Origin: Methylobacterium sp.
GTDB taxonomy: Bacteria > Pseudomonadota > Alphaproteobacteria > Rhizobiales > Beijerinckiaceae
DNA length: 64,000 bases
Reading direction: 5' to 3'
NCBI GenBank assembly: GCA_002928875.1
Contig: PERO01000021.1
Span: 62,001 to 126,000 of the forward strand
Part shown: piece after piece, positions 8,462-15,987 of the stretch
Numbering within the stretch: position 1 is the first letter of the stretch
How the letters are laid out: every line of letters starts with the position of its first letter
Position numbers and translations under genes: made by a program
Notes under the pieces: model-generated
Told to the model about the DNA's origin: nothing
The model's input: only the letters and a program-made list of their open reading frames with translations
The model's database searches: none

Positions 8462-9996
8462 ACCCTTCGACGCTGGTTCTGGCCGACCGCATCGTCGAGG
8501 GCGTCGCGCCCGACGGCATGCCGGTCATCCATGACGATGCGGCGATCCTGATCGAAGCGGGCGTTGTGAAGGCCATCGGCCCGGCCCGCGCGCTGGTGGC
8601 CGCGCATCCCGGCGTGGAAACGCTGGGCGGGCGTGGCAAGGTGGTGATGCCCGGCCTCATCAACGCGCATCACCATGTCGGTCTTACGCCGTTCCAGCTG
8701 GGATCGCCCGATTATCCGCTCGAATTGTGGTTTGCCTCGCGGATCGCGCTGCGGGATGTCGATCTCCGGCTCGACACCTTGTTCTCGGCTTTCGAAATGA
8801 TCGCGAGCGGCGTGACCACCGTTCAGCACCTGCATTCGCGCGCGCCGGGCGATGCGCAAGCCGTGCTGGGCGCCGCGCGCAAGGTGATCGGCTCCTATCG
8901 CGAAATCGGCATGCGCGCGTCCTATTCCATGGCTTTGCGCGACCAGAACCGGCTGGTCTATCAGGATGACCGGCTCTTCACGGATAGCGTGCCGGAGACC
9001 CTTCGTCCGGCCCTGCGCGCGTTTTTCGAGCGCTTCACCTTGCCACTTTCCGAGCAGGTCGCGGTGTTCGAGGCCTTGCGCGCGGAACTTCAGGCAGAGC
9101 CGCGCATCCGCTTTCAGGTCGCGCCCGCGAACCTGCACTGGCTGTCGGACGAGGCGCTTCGACTCGCGGCCGAGCTTTCGAGCCGGCACGGCATGCCCAT
9201 CCACATGCACCTCCTCGAAACGCCCTACCAGAAGGAATATGCACGGCGGCGCACCGGCGGCTCGGCCGTGGCCTATCTCGAACGTTTCGGCCTGCTGAGC
9301 GACCGGATGACCCTCGGCCACGGCGTCTGGATGAGCGAGAGCGATATCGAGCAATGCGCCGCGCATGGCGCGCGGATCTGCCACAATTGTTCCTCGAATT
9401 TCCGTCTCAAGAGCGGGATTGCGCCGGTCAACCGGTTTCTCGCGAAGGGCATTCCGGTCTGCCTCGGCATCGACGAGGCCGGGATCAACGAGGATCGCGA
9501 CATGCTGCAGGAGATGCGCCTCGTCCTGCGCGCACATCGCGAGCCGGGGATCGACGCGCCGCAGCCCTCGGCCGTGGAAGTCTTCCGCATGGCGACCGGA
9601 CATGGCGCGGCCACGACGCCCTTTGGCGACCGGATCGGCTCGCTGAAGCCGGGATCGCTGGCCGATCTCGTGCTGCTCGACCATGCCAAGGTCACCCACC
9701 CCTACCAGCATGCCGAGACGCCGCTGATCGACGTGATCCTCCACCGCGCGAAGCCCTCGGCCATCGAGGCCGTGATGGTGGGCGGCGAGGTGATCTACGA
9801 GGATGGCCGCTTCACGCGCATCGACCGCGCGCAGGTGCTGGAGGCCATCCGCGAGAGCCTGGCTGCGCCGCTCACGCCAACGGAACTGGATCGGAAGCGG
9901 CTGTCGGAAGCCATCTTCCCGCATGTGAAGGCGTTTTATGATCGCTGGCTGCCGGCGGAGCCCGGCGCGCCGCACACGTCTTACAATGCGAAATAG
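8458..9996 (+). CDS. Amidohydrolase of the TRZ/ATZ (chlorohydrolase/deaminase) type
   Basis: A 512-residue metal-dependent hydrolase starting with GTG that overlaps the hydantoinase stop by 4 bases. The metal motif is MPGLINAHHHV (His71-73); later PIHMHLLETP, LGHGVWM and LGIDEAG supply the remaining ligands and the catalytic Asp. The subfamily includes atrazine-type dechlorinases, guanine and 8-oxoguanine deaminases and SsnA-like proteins, acting on N-heterocycles. Its position as last gene of the operon suggests deamination or hydrolysis of an N-heterocycle feeding into the ring-opening enzymes. The exact substrate is unknown. It ends head-on to the hydroxyisourate hydrolase gene. Confidence 0.87.
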   Translation: MNPSTLVLADRIVEGVAPDGMPVIHDDAAILIEAGVVKAIGPARALVAAHPGVETLGGRGKVVMPGLINAHHHVGLTPFQLGSPDYPLELWFASRIALRDVDLRLDTLFSAFEMIASGVTTVQHLHSRAPGDAQAVLGAARKVIGSYREIGMRASYSMALRDQNRLVYQDDRLFTDSVPETLRPALRAFFERFTLPLSEQVAVFEALRAELQAEPRIRFQVAPANLHWLSDEALRLAAELSSRHGMPIHMHLLETPYQKEYARRRTGGSAVAYLERFGLLSDRMTLGHGVWMSESDIEQCAAHGARICHNCSSNFRLKSGIAPVNRFLAKGIPVCLGIDEAGINEDRDMLQEMRLVLRAHREPGIDAPQPSAVEVFRMATGHGAATTPFGDRIGSLKPGSLADLVLLDHAKVTHPYQHAETPLIDVILHRAKPSAIEAVMVGGEVIYEDGRFTRIDRAQVLEAIRESLAAPLTPTELDRKRLSEAIFPHVKAFYDRWLPAEPGAPHTSYNAK

Positions 9997-10057
9997 CGCT
10001 TCTTCTGTCGCATTGTCTTCGCGCCAACCGGCGACCCCTTGGCTTGAAAATGCTTCC
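9996..10057. repeat. Partial, diverged copy of the dispersed ~107-bp repeat (copy C)
   Basis: The 60-base gap between two convergent genes holds a sequence matching the second half of the repeats at 30704-30810 and 54630-54736. Shared blocks are TGTCGCATT, CGCCAACCGG and TTG(A/G)AAATGCT; the first-half hairpin is missing. The element fills almost the whole gap, so it may act as, or replace, a transcription terminator for both genes. Confidence 0.6.
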
Positions 10058-10059
10058 GA

Positions 10060-10413
10060 TTACGCCCCGCGAAACAGCGAGAAGCCGTAGGGCGTGAACT
10101 TGAAGGGCAGATGATAATGCTCGGCCGCATTCCGCACCCGGAAGCGGAACGGCACCTCATCGAGAAATGGCGCGTCGCGTCCCGTCCGCGCGAAAAAGGC
10201 GCCGAGATCGAACCGCACCTCGTAGAGGCCGGCGACGACGCCCGCACCACGGGCCGAGGCATGATCGAGGAGGCCGTTCGCGCCGATCTCCCCCGCCGCA
10301 ACGAGCGCGGGCGACGGTTCGAGCCGATGAAGCTCGACGTTGAGCCCCGCCGCGACACGCCCGGTCGCGATATCCATCGCATGGATGGAAATTCCGCCCG
10401 CCTGCTCCATCAT
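10060..10413 (-). CDS. uraH: 5-hydroxyisourate hydrolase (transthyretin-like)
   Basis: A 117-residue protein of the transthyretin-like HIUase family. It shows ISIHAMDIATGRVAAGLNVE at the N-terminus, GLYEVRFDLGAFF, and HYHLPFKFTPYGFSLFRGA at the end. The enzyme opens 5-hydroxyisourate after uricase in purine breakdown. The family hallmark is a C-terminal Tyr-Arg-Gly-Ser; here it is Phe-Arg-Gly-Ala, so the last active-site Ser is replaced. Uricase and OHCU decarboxylase are not in the window. It may act in purine degradation beside the PuuE-like enzymes, or on a related ring. Confidence 0.87.
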   Translation of the reverse strand: MMEQAGGISIHAMDIATGRVAAGLNVELHRLEPSPALVAAGEIGANGLLDHASARGAGVVAGLYEVRFDLGAFFARTGRDAPFLDEVPFRFRVRNAAEHYHLPFKFTPYGFSLFRGA

Positions 10414-10626
10414 TCCCGCTCCCTGCCGCCGCCCGAGTTCAGCCTTCGGCCCGTTCTAGCAGCCCGCCGCCATTCGGGCCACCGCGCGCGGCGGGACCGG
10501 TCCGCCGGGTCGGATCGCGGCTCGGCTTGGCGCGCGCCCGTCCCGCTCCTCGCGGTGCTTCGACGGAATGTCATCGCGCCAGCGATAACAGGGATGCGGC
10601 ATTTCCCCGCCCCGGCCTAGAGGCAA

Positions 10627-10971
10627 TCAGGCATCGACGTGGCAGCTCTCCTCCAGGGCCGTCAACGCGGCATCGAGGGCCTGCCCCCGCGCGGTCAGGC
10701 TGTAGCTCACCCGGGGTGGAACGGTCGGCTCGTAGGAACGGGCGACCAGGCCTTCCGCCTCGAGCATTCTCAGGCGGTCCGTCAGGACTTTCGAGGAGAT
10801 ATTCTCGATGAAACGCTTGAACTCGCTGTGCCGGGTTTCCCCGTTTCGGCTGAGAACCCACAGGATGTGAACCGTCCACTGACCGGACAATGTCTTCAGA
10901 AGCTGATCAAGCGGACATCCCGGCTCGATTTTCGGGTTTCTCGTGGCTTTCACGATTCCTCCTCGGTCCAT
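10627..10971 (-). CDS. HxlR-family transcriptional regulator
   Basis: A 114-residue winged-helix protein with CPLDQLLKTLSGQWTVHILW, the recognition region (FKRFIENISSKVLTDRLRML) and the wing (EPTVPPRVSYSLT), as in HxlR/MarR-type one-component regulators. A Cys at residue 19 is in the position that senses electrophiles or oxidants in several family members. It is divergent from the isochorismatase-like gene across 359 bases and probably controls that operon. Confidence 0.9.
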   Translation of the reverse strand: MDRGGIVKATRNPKIEPGCPLDQLLKTLSGQWTVHILWVLSRNGETRHSEFKRFIENISSKVLTDRLRMLEAEGLVARSYEPTVPPRVSYSLTARGQALDAALTALEESCHVDA

Positions 10972-11330
10972 TCCAATCGAAAGCAGTCGACGCCGGCACC
11001 CCCCTTTTTCGGGGGCTGCAGCCGAACATGTCGATGCCGTGTTGCGCAGCGGCCGAAAGGTGTTTCAGCCCGCACTCCCTGATTTTCGCCCCATTCCATC
11101 CCATGGACTTCAACAGGATGTCACTCGAATTCGTTGCTTTTCCTGTATGATTTCCCGGCAACAAAATCGACAGGAAGTAGATAATGCTCATTCAACTCGG
11201 TTCGCAAGGATTTCGATTGAGTGAACCTGCCAAGTTCCAATTGGAAAGTTACGAACCAAATGGTGCCTTCTTTCGGCGAACTCGGAGTTATGCTAGTGTG
11301 CTGGCGATTTTCAAGGAATGAGGATCCCCT
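10972..11330. promoter_or_regulatory. Divergent promoter region between hxlR-type gene and hydrolase operon, with a 12-bp palindrome
   Basis: This 359-base region holds no credible gene and is visibly richer in A+T than its surroundings in its right half. A perfect 12-bp palindrome TTCCAATTGGAA lies at 11235-11246, about 85 bases before the hydrolase start. Dimeric HxlR proteins bind short dyads, so this is a candidate operator. I see no convincing sigma70 -35/-10 pair. A weak C5/G5 hairpin at 11000-11015 has no T-run after it. Confidence 0.4.
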
Positions 11331-11984
11331 ATGCCAACAGCATCGCCCAAGCCGGGAGCGACCCTCCTCGACCCGAAGAACCACATCCTGATCATGATCG
11401 ATCACCAGTCGCAGATGTCTTTCGCGACCAAGTCGATCGATGCCGTCATGCTTCGCAACAACGCCGCCCTGGTTGCCAAGGGTGCCGCCGGTTTCGGGGT
11501 GTCGACCATCCTCACCACCGTCGCCGAGAAGACCTTCTCGGGCCCGATCTTCGACGAGATCCGGTCGGCCTTTCCGGATGCGGACATCATTGACCGCACG
11601 ACGATGAACACCTGGGAGGACGGGCGCATCACTGATCGCATCAACGCGATCAACAAGCCGAAGATCGTGCTGGCGGGTTTGTGGACCTCGGTCTGCATCG
11701 TCGGCCCTGCCCTGTCCGCCATCGATCAGGGCTTCGAGGTCTATGTGATTGCCGATGCCTGCGGCGATGTCTCCGACGAAGCGCATGAGCGCGCCATGGA
11801 GCGCATGGTGCAGATGGGCGCCCGGCCGATGACCGCCCTGCAATATCTGCTCGAATTGCAGCGCGACTGGGCGCGCGGCGAGACCTACGACATGACCACC
11901 GGCATCGCGAAGATCCATGGCGGCGGCTACGGCCTGGGCATCATCTACGCCAAGACCATGTTCGGTGCGCAGGAAGGCCACTGA
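11331..11984 (+). CDS. YcaC-like isochorismatase-family hydrolase
   Basis: A 217-residue cysteine-hydrolase fold protein. Asp24 in IMIDHQSQ and Cys122 in LWTSVCIVGPALSAI are the catalytic Asp and Cys; the usual third residue position carries R in DRTTMNTWED, as I recall for YcaC. YcaC itself has no settled substrate. The protein is cytosolic and opens a putative operon with XapX, an amidohydrolase and an MFS exporter. A small amide, N-carbamoyl compound or xenobiotic is a plausible substrate; the sequence does not decide. Confidence 0.88.
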   Translation: MPTASPKPGATLLDPKNHILIMIDHQSQMSFATKSIDAVMLRNNAALVAKGAAGFGVSTILTTVAEKTFSGPIFDEIRSAFPDADIIDRTTMNTWEDGRITDRINAINKPKIVLAGLWTSVCIVGPALSAIDQGFEVYVIADACGDVSDEAHERAMERMVQMGARPMTALQYLLELQRDWARGETYDMTTGIAKIHGGGYGLGIIYAKTMFGAQEGH

Positions 11985-11999
11985 GCCCACGCTTCGTCA

Positions 12000-12040
12000 C
12001 GTGCTGCCGGCGGCATCCCGTTTCCGTCGCCTGCAGCACG
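12000..12040 (+). terminator. Intercistronic stem-loop between hydrolase and xapX-type gene
   Basis: CGTGCTGC at 12000-12007 pairs perfectly with 12033-12040. After a single C/T mismatch, GGCGGC at 12009-12014 pairs with 12026-12031 with one G-U pair, leaving an 11-base loop. No T-run follows, so it is more likely an attenuator or mRNA-processing/stability element than a strong intrinsic terminator. Confidence 0.45.
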
Positions 12041-12072
12041 CCGTTCCGATGCCAGCCCGGTGAGGCCGTCTC

Positions 12073-12330
12073 ATGAAGCTTTATCTCATCGCTTTGGGCG
12101 CGGGCCTGCTGGTCGGCGTCATCTATGGCCTGCTGAATGTCCGCTCGCCCGCACCACCCGTGATCGCGCTGGTCGGCCTCCTCGGGATTCTCGTGGGCGA
12201 GCAGATCGTGCCGATCGTCAAGCGCTGGATCGGGGGCGATGGCGTCACCCTCTCCTGGATGCGGACGGAATGCGCGCCACATGTCTTCGGGGAATTGCCG
12301 AAACAGGCGTCGAAAAACACGGAAAGCTAG
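12073..12330 (+). CDS. XapX-domain small membrane protein
   Basis: An 85-residue protein with two hydrophobic helices (about 3-21 and 29-50) joined by the short turn NVRSPAPPVIALVG, which with LLGILVGEQ is the mark of the XapX (DUF1427) family. The C-terminal ~25 residues are polar and probably cytosolic. Function is not known for the family. The gene lies 21 bases upstream of the amidohydrolase and downstream of the YcaC-like gene, a combination that suggests a joint role, perhaps in membrane association or transport of the same compound. Confidence 0.85.
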   Translation: MKLYLIALGAGLLVGVIYGLLNVRSPAPPVIALVGLLGILVGEQIVPIVKRWIGGDGVTLSWMRTECAPHVFGELPKQASKNTES

Positions 12331-12351
12331 CGCAACCAGCAGGGGTCGCCC

Positions 12352-14241
12352 ATGTCCGAAGCCAGCCTCCTGCTCGTCAACGGGCGCTTCACGACGCTGG
12401 ACCCGGCCCGGCCGGACGCCGAGGCGCTGGCGATCCGCGACGGCCGGATCATGGCGGTGGGCCCGCGCGCCGATCTGCAGCCAAGCGTGGGCGCTGACAC
12501 GCAGGTGATCGATCTCGGCGGAAGGCGCGTCATCCCCGGTCTCAACGACAGCCACACGCATCTGATCCGCGGTGGTCTGAACTACAACATGGAGCTGCGC
12601 TGGGAGGGCATCGAGAGCCTCGCCGATGCGCTGGCGCTGCTGAAGGCGCAGGCCGCGATCACCCCGCCGCCGCAATGGGTGCGCGTCGTCGGCTCCTTCA
12701 CGATGTTCCAGTTCAAGGAAAAGCGCCTGCCGACGCTGGAGGAGATCAACGCGGCGGCGCCGGATACGCCGGTCTTCATCTTGCACCTCTACGATCGCGC
12801 GCTGCTGAACCGTGCCGCGCTGCGTGCCGTGGGCTACACGAAGGACACGCCCGAGCCGCCCGGCGGCGAGATCCAGCGGGATTCCAACGGCAACCCCACC
12901 GGCCTGCTGCTCGCGAAACCCAATGCCGCGATCCTCTACGCGACGCTCGCGAAGGGCCCGCGCCTCGAACCCGAGGACCAGATCAACTCCACCCGGCATT
13001 TCATGCGCGAACTGAACCGCCTCGGCATCACCAGCGTGATCGATGCCGGCGGCGGCTTCCAGAACTATCCGGACGATTACCAGATCATCCGGAAGCTCGC
13101 CGATGACGACCAGCTCACATTGCGCATCGCCTACAACCTCTTCACACAGCGCAAGGGCGCGGAGAAGGAGGATTTCGTCAACTGGGCGAAGCTCGTGAAA
13201 CCCGGCCAGGGCAATGACTGGTTCCGCCACAACGGCGCCGGCGAGATGCTCGTCTTCTCGGCGGCGGATTTCGAGGATTTCTTCATGCCGCGGCCGGATC
13301 TCGCGCCGGAGATGGAGAACGAACTCGAACAGGTCGTGCGCGTGCTCGCGGCCAATCGCTGGCCCTTCCGCCTGCACGCGACCTATGACGAAAGCATCGG
13401 CCGGGCGCTCGATGTCTTCGAGCGGGTGAACCGCGAGATCCCCTTCGACGGTTTGCACTGGTTCTTCGACCATGCCGAGACGGTCTCCGAGCGCAACATC
13501 GAGCGCATCCGCGCGCTCGGCGGCGGCATCGCCGTGCAGCATCGCATGGCCTTTCAGGGCGAGGCCTTCGTGGAGCGCTATGGCGTGCGCGCGGCCGAGG
13601 CGACGCCCCCCATCCGCCGCATGCTGGAGATGGGCGTGCCCGTCGGTGGCGGCACGGATGCCACGCGCGTCGCGAGCTACAACCCCTGGACGTCGCTCGC
13701 CTGGCTCGTCACGGGCATGACGGTCGGCGGCATGCGCCTCTATCCGCCGGCGAACCGGCCGAGCCGGCTTGAGGCGCTGCGGATGTGGACCGAAGGTTCG
13801 GCCTGGTTCTCGACCGAAGGCGGCAAGAAGGGCCGGCTTGCGCCGGGCCAGCTCGCCGATCTCGCCGTGCTCTCCGCCGATTACATGACAGTGCCGGAAG
13901 CGGACATCGCCGGCATCGAAAGCGTGCTGACCATCGTCGGCGGGCGGATCGTCCATGCCGATGCGGATTTCAAGCCGCTCGGACCGAAGCCGCTGCCGGT
14001 GAGCCCGGATTGGGCGCCCTCGAAGCGCTATGCCCTCGAGCACCGCAAGGCGCGCGCCGCCGCCTTCGTGGCCGAGCAAATCGACGGGGCCATCGCCGCG
14101 ACCGGCGAGGCCTGCTGCACCAGCGCCTGCCATGTCCATGCGCATCAGCATGCCCGGCCCCGGACGGCCACCGCACCGGTGCGCGACAAGGACCTCGCCG
14201 ATTTCTGGGGTGCTTTCGGCTGCAGCTGCTTCGCGTTCTGA
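12352..14241 (+). CDS. YtcJ-like amidohydrolase with Cys/His-rich C-terminal tail
   Basis: A 629-residue amidohydrolase of the YtcJ/Amidohydro_3 class. It shows the metal motif VIPGLNDSHTHLIRGG, a later FRLHATYDES, HWFFDHAET, and GGGTDATRVASYNPW, the last carrying the catalytic Asp. The family contains exoenzyme-like amide hydrolases of mostly unknown substrate. An odd extension at 584-629 carries Cys588, 589 and 593, His594, 596, 598 and 600, and finally Cys624 and 626, which could bind metal. No signal peptide is visible. Confidence 0.87.
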   Translation: MSEASLLLVNGRFTTLDPARPDAEALAIRDGRIMAVGPRADLQPSVGADTQVIDLGGRRVIPGLNDSHTHLIRGGLNYNMELRWEGIESLADALALLKAQAAITPPPQWVRVVGSFTMFQFKEKRLPTLEEINAAAPDTPVFILHLYDRALLNRAALRAVGYTKDTPEPPGGEIQRDSNGNPTGLLLAKPNAAILYATLAKGPRLEPEDQINSTRHFMRELNRLGITSVIDAGGGFQNYPDDYQIIRKLADDDQLTLRIAYNLFTQRKGAEKEDFVNWAKLVKPGQGNDWFRHNGAGEMLVFSAADFEDFFMPRPDLAPEMENELEQVVRVLAANRWPFRLHATYDESIGRALDVFERVNREIPFDGLHWFFDHAETVSERNIERIRALGGGIAVQHRMAFQGEAFVERYGVRAAEATPPIRRMLEMGVPVGGGTDATRVASYNPWTSLAWLVTGMTVGGMRLYPPANRPSRLEALRMWTEGSAWFSTEGGKKGRLAPGQLADLAVLSADYMTVPEADIAGIESVLTIVGGRIVHADADFKPLGPKPLPVSPDWAPSKRYALEHRKARAAAFVAEQIDGAIAATGEACCTSACHVHAHQHARPRTATAPVRDKDLADFWGAFGCSCFAF

Positions 14242-14301
14242 GCCATGGCCCCTTCCGCTTTGCCAAAAGCTGCCGGAATGTGGGGAACACGCCGGCCTGT
14301 C

Positions 14302-14339
14302 GCGGGGCGGCGCGTCAGGCCGGCCTTGCCGCGCCCCGC
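14302..14339 (+). terminator. GC-rich stem-loop upstream of the MFS gene
   Basis: GCGGGGCG at 14302-14309 is the reverse complement of 14332-14339. The loop contains the 10-bp palindrome AGGCCGGCCT. It lies between the amidohydrolase stop and the GTG start at 14368, without a T-run, and may dampen read-through into the exporter gene. Confidence 0.35.
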
Positions 14340-14367
14340 CATCGACACCGGCGAAAGGACCTGATCC

Positions 14368-15978
14368 GTGGAGGCGCGCGTCGCATCCCCACCGCCCGCG
14401 GGACCCTCACCCGGCGCATTCGCGCCGTTTGGCTTCCCCGCCTTCACGCTGCTCTGGACGGCGACGCTGCTGTCGAACACCGGCACCTGGATGCATGATG
14501 TCGCGGCGGGATGGCTGATGACCTCGCTCTCGCCCTCGCCGCTGGTGGTTTCGCTGGTCCAGGCCTCGACGAGCGCGGCCATGGCGCTTTTCGCCTTGCC
14601 GGCCGGAGCGCTGGCGGACCTGTTCGACCGGAAGCGGCTCCTGATCACGCTGAACATCCTCCGCATGGTGCTCGCCGTGCTGCTCGGTGTCCTGACCTTC
14701 GCCGGCCTCGTGACACCCTGGATCCTGCTCGCCGTGACCTTCCTGTTGGGGATCTGTTCGGCGCTGATCGCGCCGGCCTGGCAGGCGATCGTACCCAGTC
14801 TCGTGCCCCGCGAGACCCTGCCGCAAGCGGTGGCCCTCAACGCCATGGGCATCAACGTGGCCCGCGCCATCGGCCCGGCGGTCGGCGGTGTGCTGATCGT
14901 GAGCTTCGGCGTGGCGATCGTCTTCGTGATCAACGGCCTGTCCGAACTCATCGTCGTGGCCGCCCTGCTGCTGTGGAAGGCACCGCCGCGCCCGGCCCGG
15001 GGGCAGCCCGAGCGGTTCCTGCCCGCCATTGGCGCGGGTCTCCGCTTTGCAGCGGCCAGCAGCCGGTTGCGGATCGTGCTGATCCGCGCGACCGCGTTCT
15101 TCGTGTTCGCCGCCGCCTATTGGTCGCTCCTGCCGGTGCTGGTGCGCAACGTGATGGGCGGTGGCGCGGCCGAATTCGGCATTCTCGTCAGCGCCGTGGG
15201 CGCCGGAGCGGTCTCCGCGGCCATCGTCCTGCCCTATCTCTCGCGCCATCTCGGAGGCGCGGATGGTCTGGTCCGGGCCGGGTCGATCGGCACGGCCCTC
15301 GCGCTTGGCGGCTTCGCGCTGGCCCCCAGCCTGCCGGTTGCGGCGGCTGCGGCCTTCGGCGCCGGCATTGCCTGGATCCTGACCTTGTCGTCGTTCAACG
15401 TCGCCGCCCAATCCGCACTGCCCGATTGGGTGCGCGGCCGCGGCCTGTCGATCTACGGGCTCGTTTTCTACGCCGCGATGACCGCCGGAGCGCTGCTCTG
15501 GGGCAGCCTCGCGACCTATCTCGGCGTCGCGACCACGCTGATGATCGCCGCCGCAGGCATGCTTCTCGGCATGCTGGCCACGCGCCGGAAGGTTCTCTCG
15601 GCCGAGCCGCAGGATCTCGCGCCGGCCGCTTCCTGGCCCGAGCCGGTGGTGGTGCTCCCGGTCGAGGGCGATCGCGGCCCGGTGCTGGTGACGATCGAAT
15701 ACCGCATCCGCGCCGAGGATCGCGATGCCTTCCTGCAGGCGATCCGGGATCTCGCCGGCGAAAGGCGGCGCGACGGGGCCTATGCCTGGTCGGTCTGGGA
15801 GGACATCGCCGATCCCGGCCGTTTCGTCGAAACCTTCGAGGAGGCGAGCTGGAACGAGCATCTGCGCCACCATGCCCGCGTCACCCGCGCCGATGCCGAT
15901 CTGCATGCCGGGGTGCAGCGCCTGCATGTCGGGCCCGAGCCGCCGCGCGTCACGCACCTGCTGAAGGGCGCGCCCTGA
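14368..15978 (+). CDS. MFS exporter with fused C-terminal monooxygenase-like (ABM-type) domain
   Basis: A 536-residue protein. The first ~420 residues form an EntS/DUF894-type major facilitator (LLWTATLLSNTGTWMHDVAAGW at the first helix, then repeated Ala/Gly/Leu-rich helices and a DLFDRKRLL loop between helices 2 and 3). Residues 439-536 form a soluble domain (VLVTIEYRI ... FVETFEEASWNEHLRHH ... THLL) resembling antibiotic-biosynthesis-monooxygenase ferredoxin-like folds. It probably exports a small molecule, and the soluble domain would sit in the cytosol. GTG is chosen as the start, just upstream of the conserved helix. It is last in the HxlR-adjacent module. Confidence 0.85.
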   Translation: MEARVASPPPAGPSPGAFAPFGFPAFTLLWTATLLSNTGTWMHDVAAGWLMTSLSPSPLVVSLVQASTSAAMALFALPAGALADLFDRKRLLITLNILRMVLAVLLGVLTFAGLVTPWILLAVTFLLGICSALIAPAWQAIVPSLVPRETLPQAVALNAMGINVARAIGPAVGGVLIVSFGVAIVFVINGLSELIVVAALLLWKAPPRPARGQPERFLPAIGAGLRFAAASSRLRIVLIRATAFFVFAAAYWSLLPVLVRNVMGGGAAEFGILVSAVGAGAVSAAIVLPYLSRHLGGADGLVRAGSIGTALALGGFALAPSLPVAAAAAFGAGIAWILTLSSFNVAAQSALPDWVRGRGLSIYGLVFYAAMTAGALLWGSLATYLGVATTLMIAAAGMLLGMLATRRKVLSAEPQDLAPAASWPEPVVVLPVEGDRGPVLVTIEYRIRAEDRDAFLQAIRDLAGERRRDGAYAWSVWEDIADPGRFVETFEEASWNEHLRHHARVTRADADLHAGVQRLHVGPEPPRVTHLLKGAP

Positions 15979-15987
15979 GCCTGTACC

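Noticed and set aside
11000-11015. C5/G5 hairpin near hxlR
   Set aside because: Only five pairs and no T-run on the relevant side; not convincing as a terminator.
14407-15957. Minus-strand frame of 516 codons opposite the MFS gene
   Set aside because: Composition of Gln, His, Arg and Asp without motifs; a shadow of the exporter gene.
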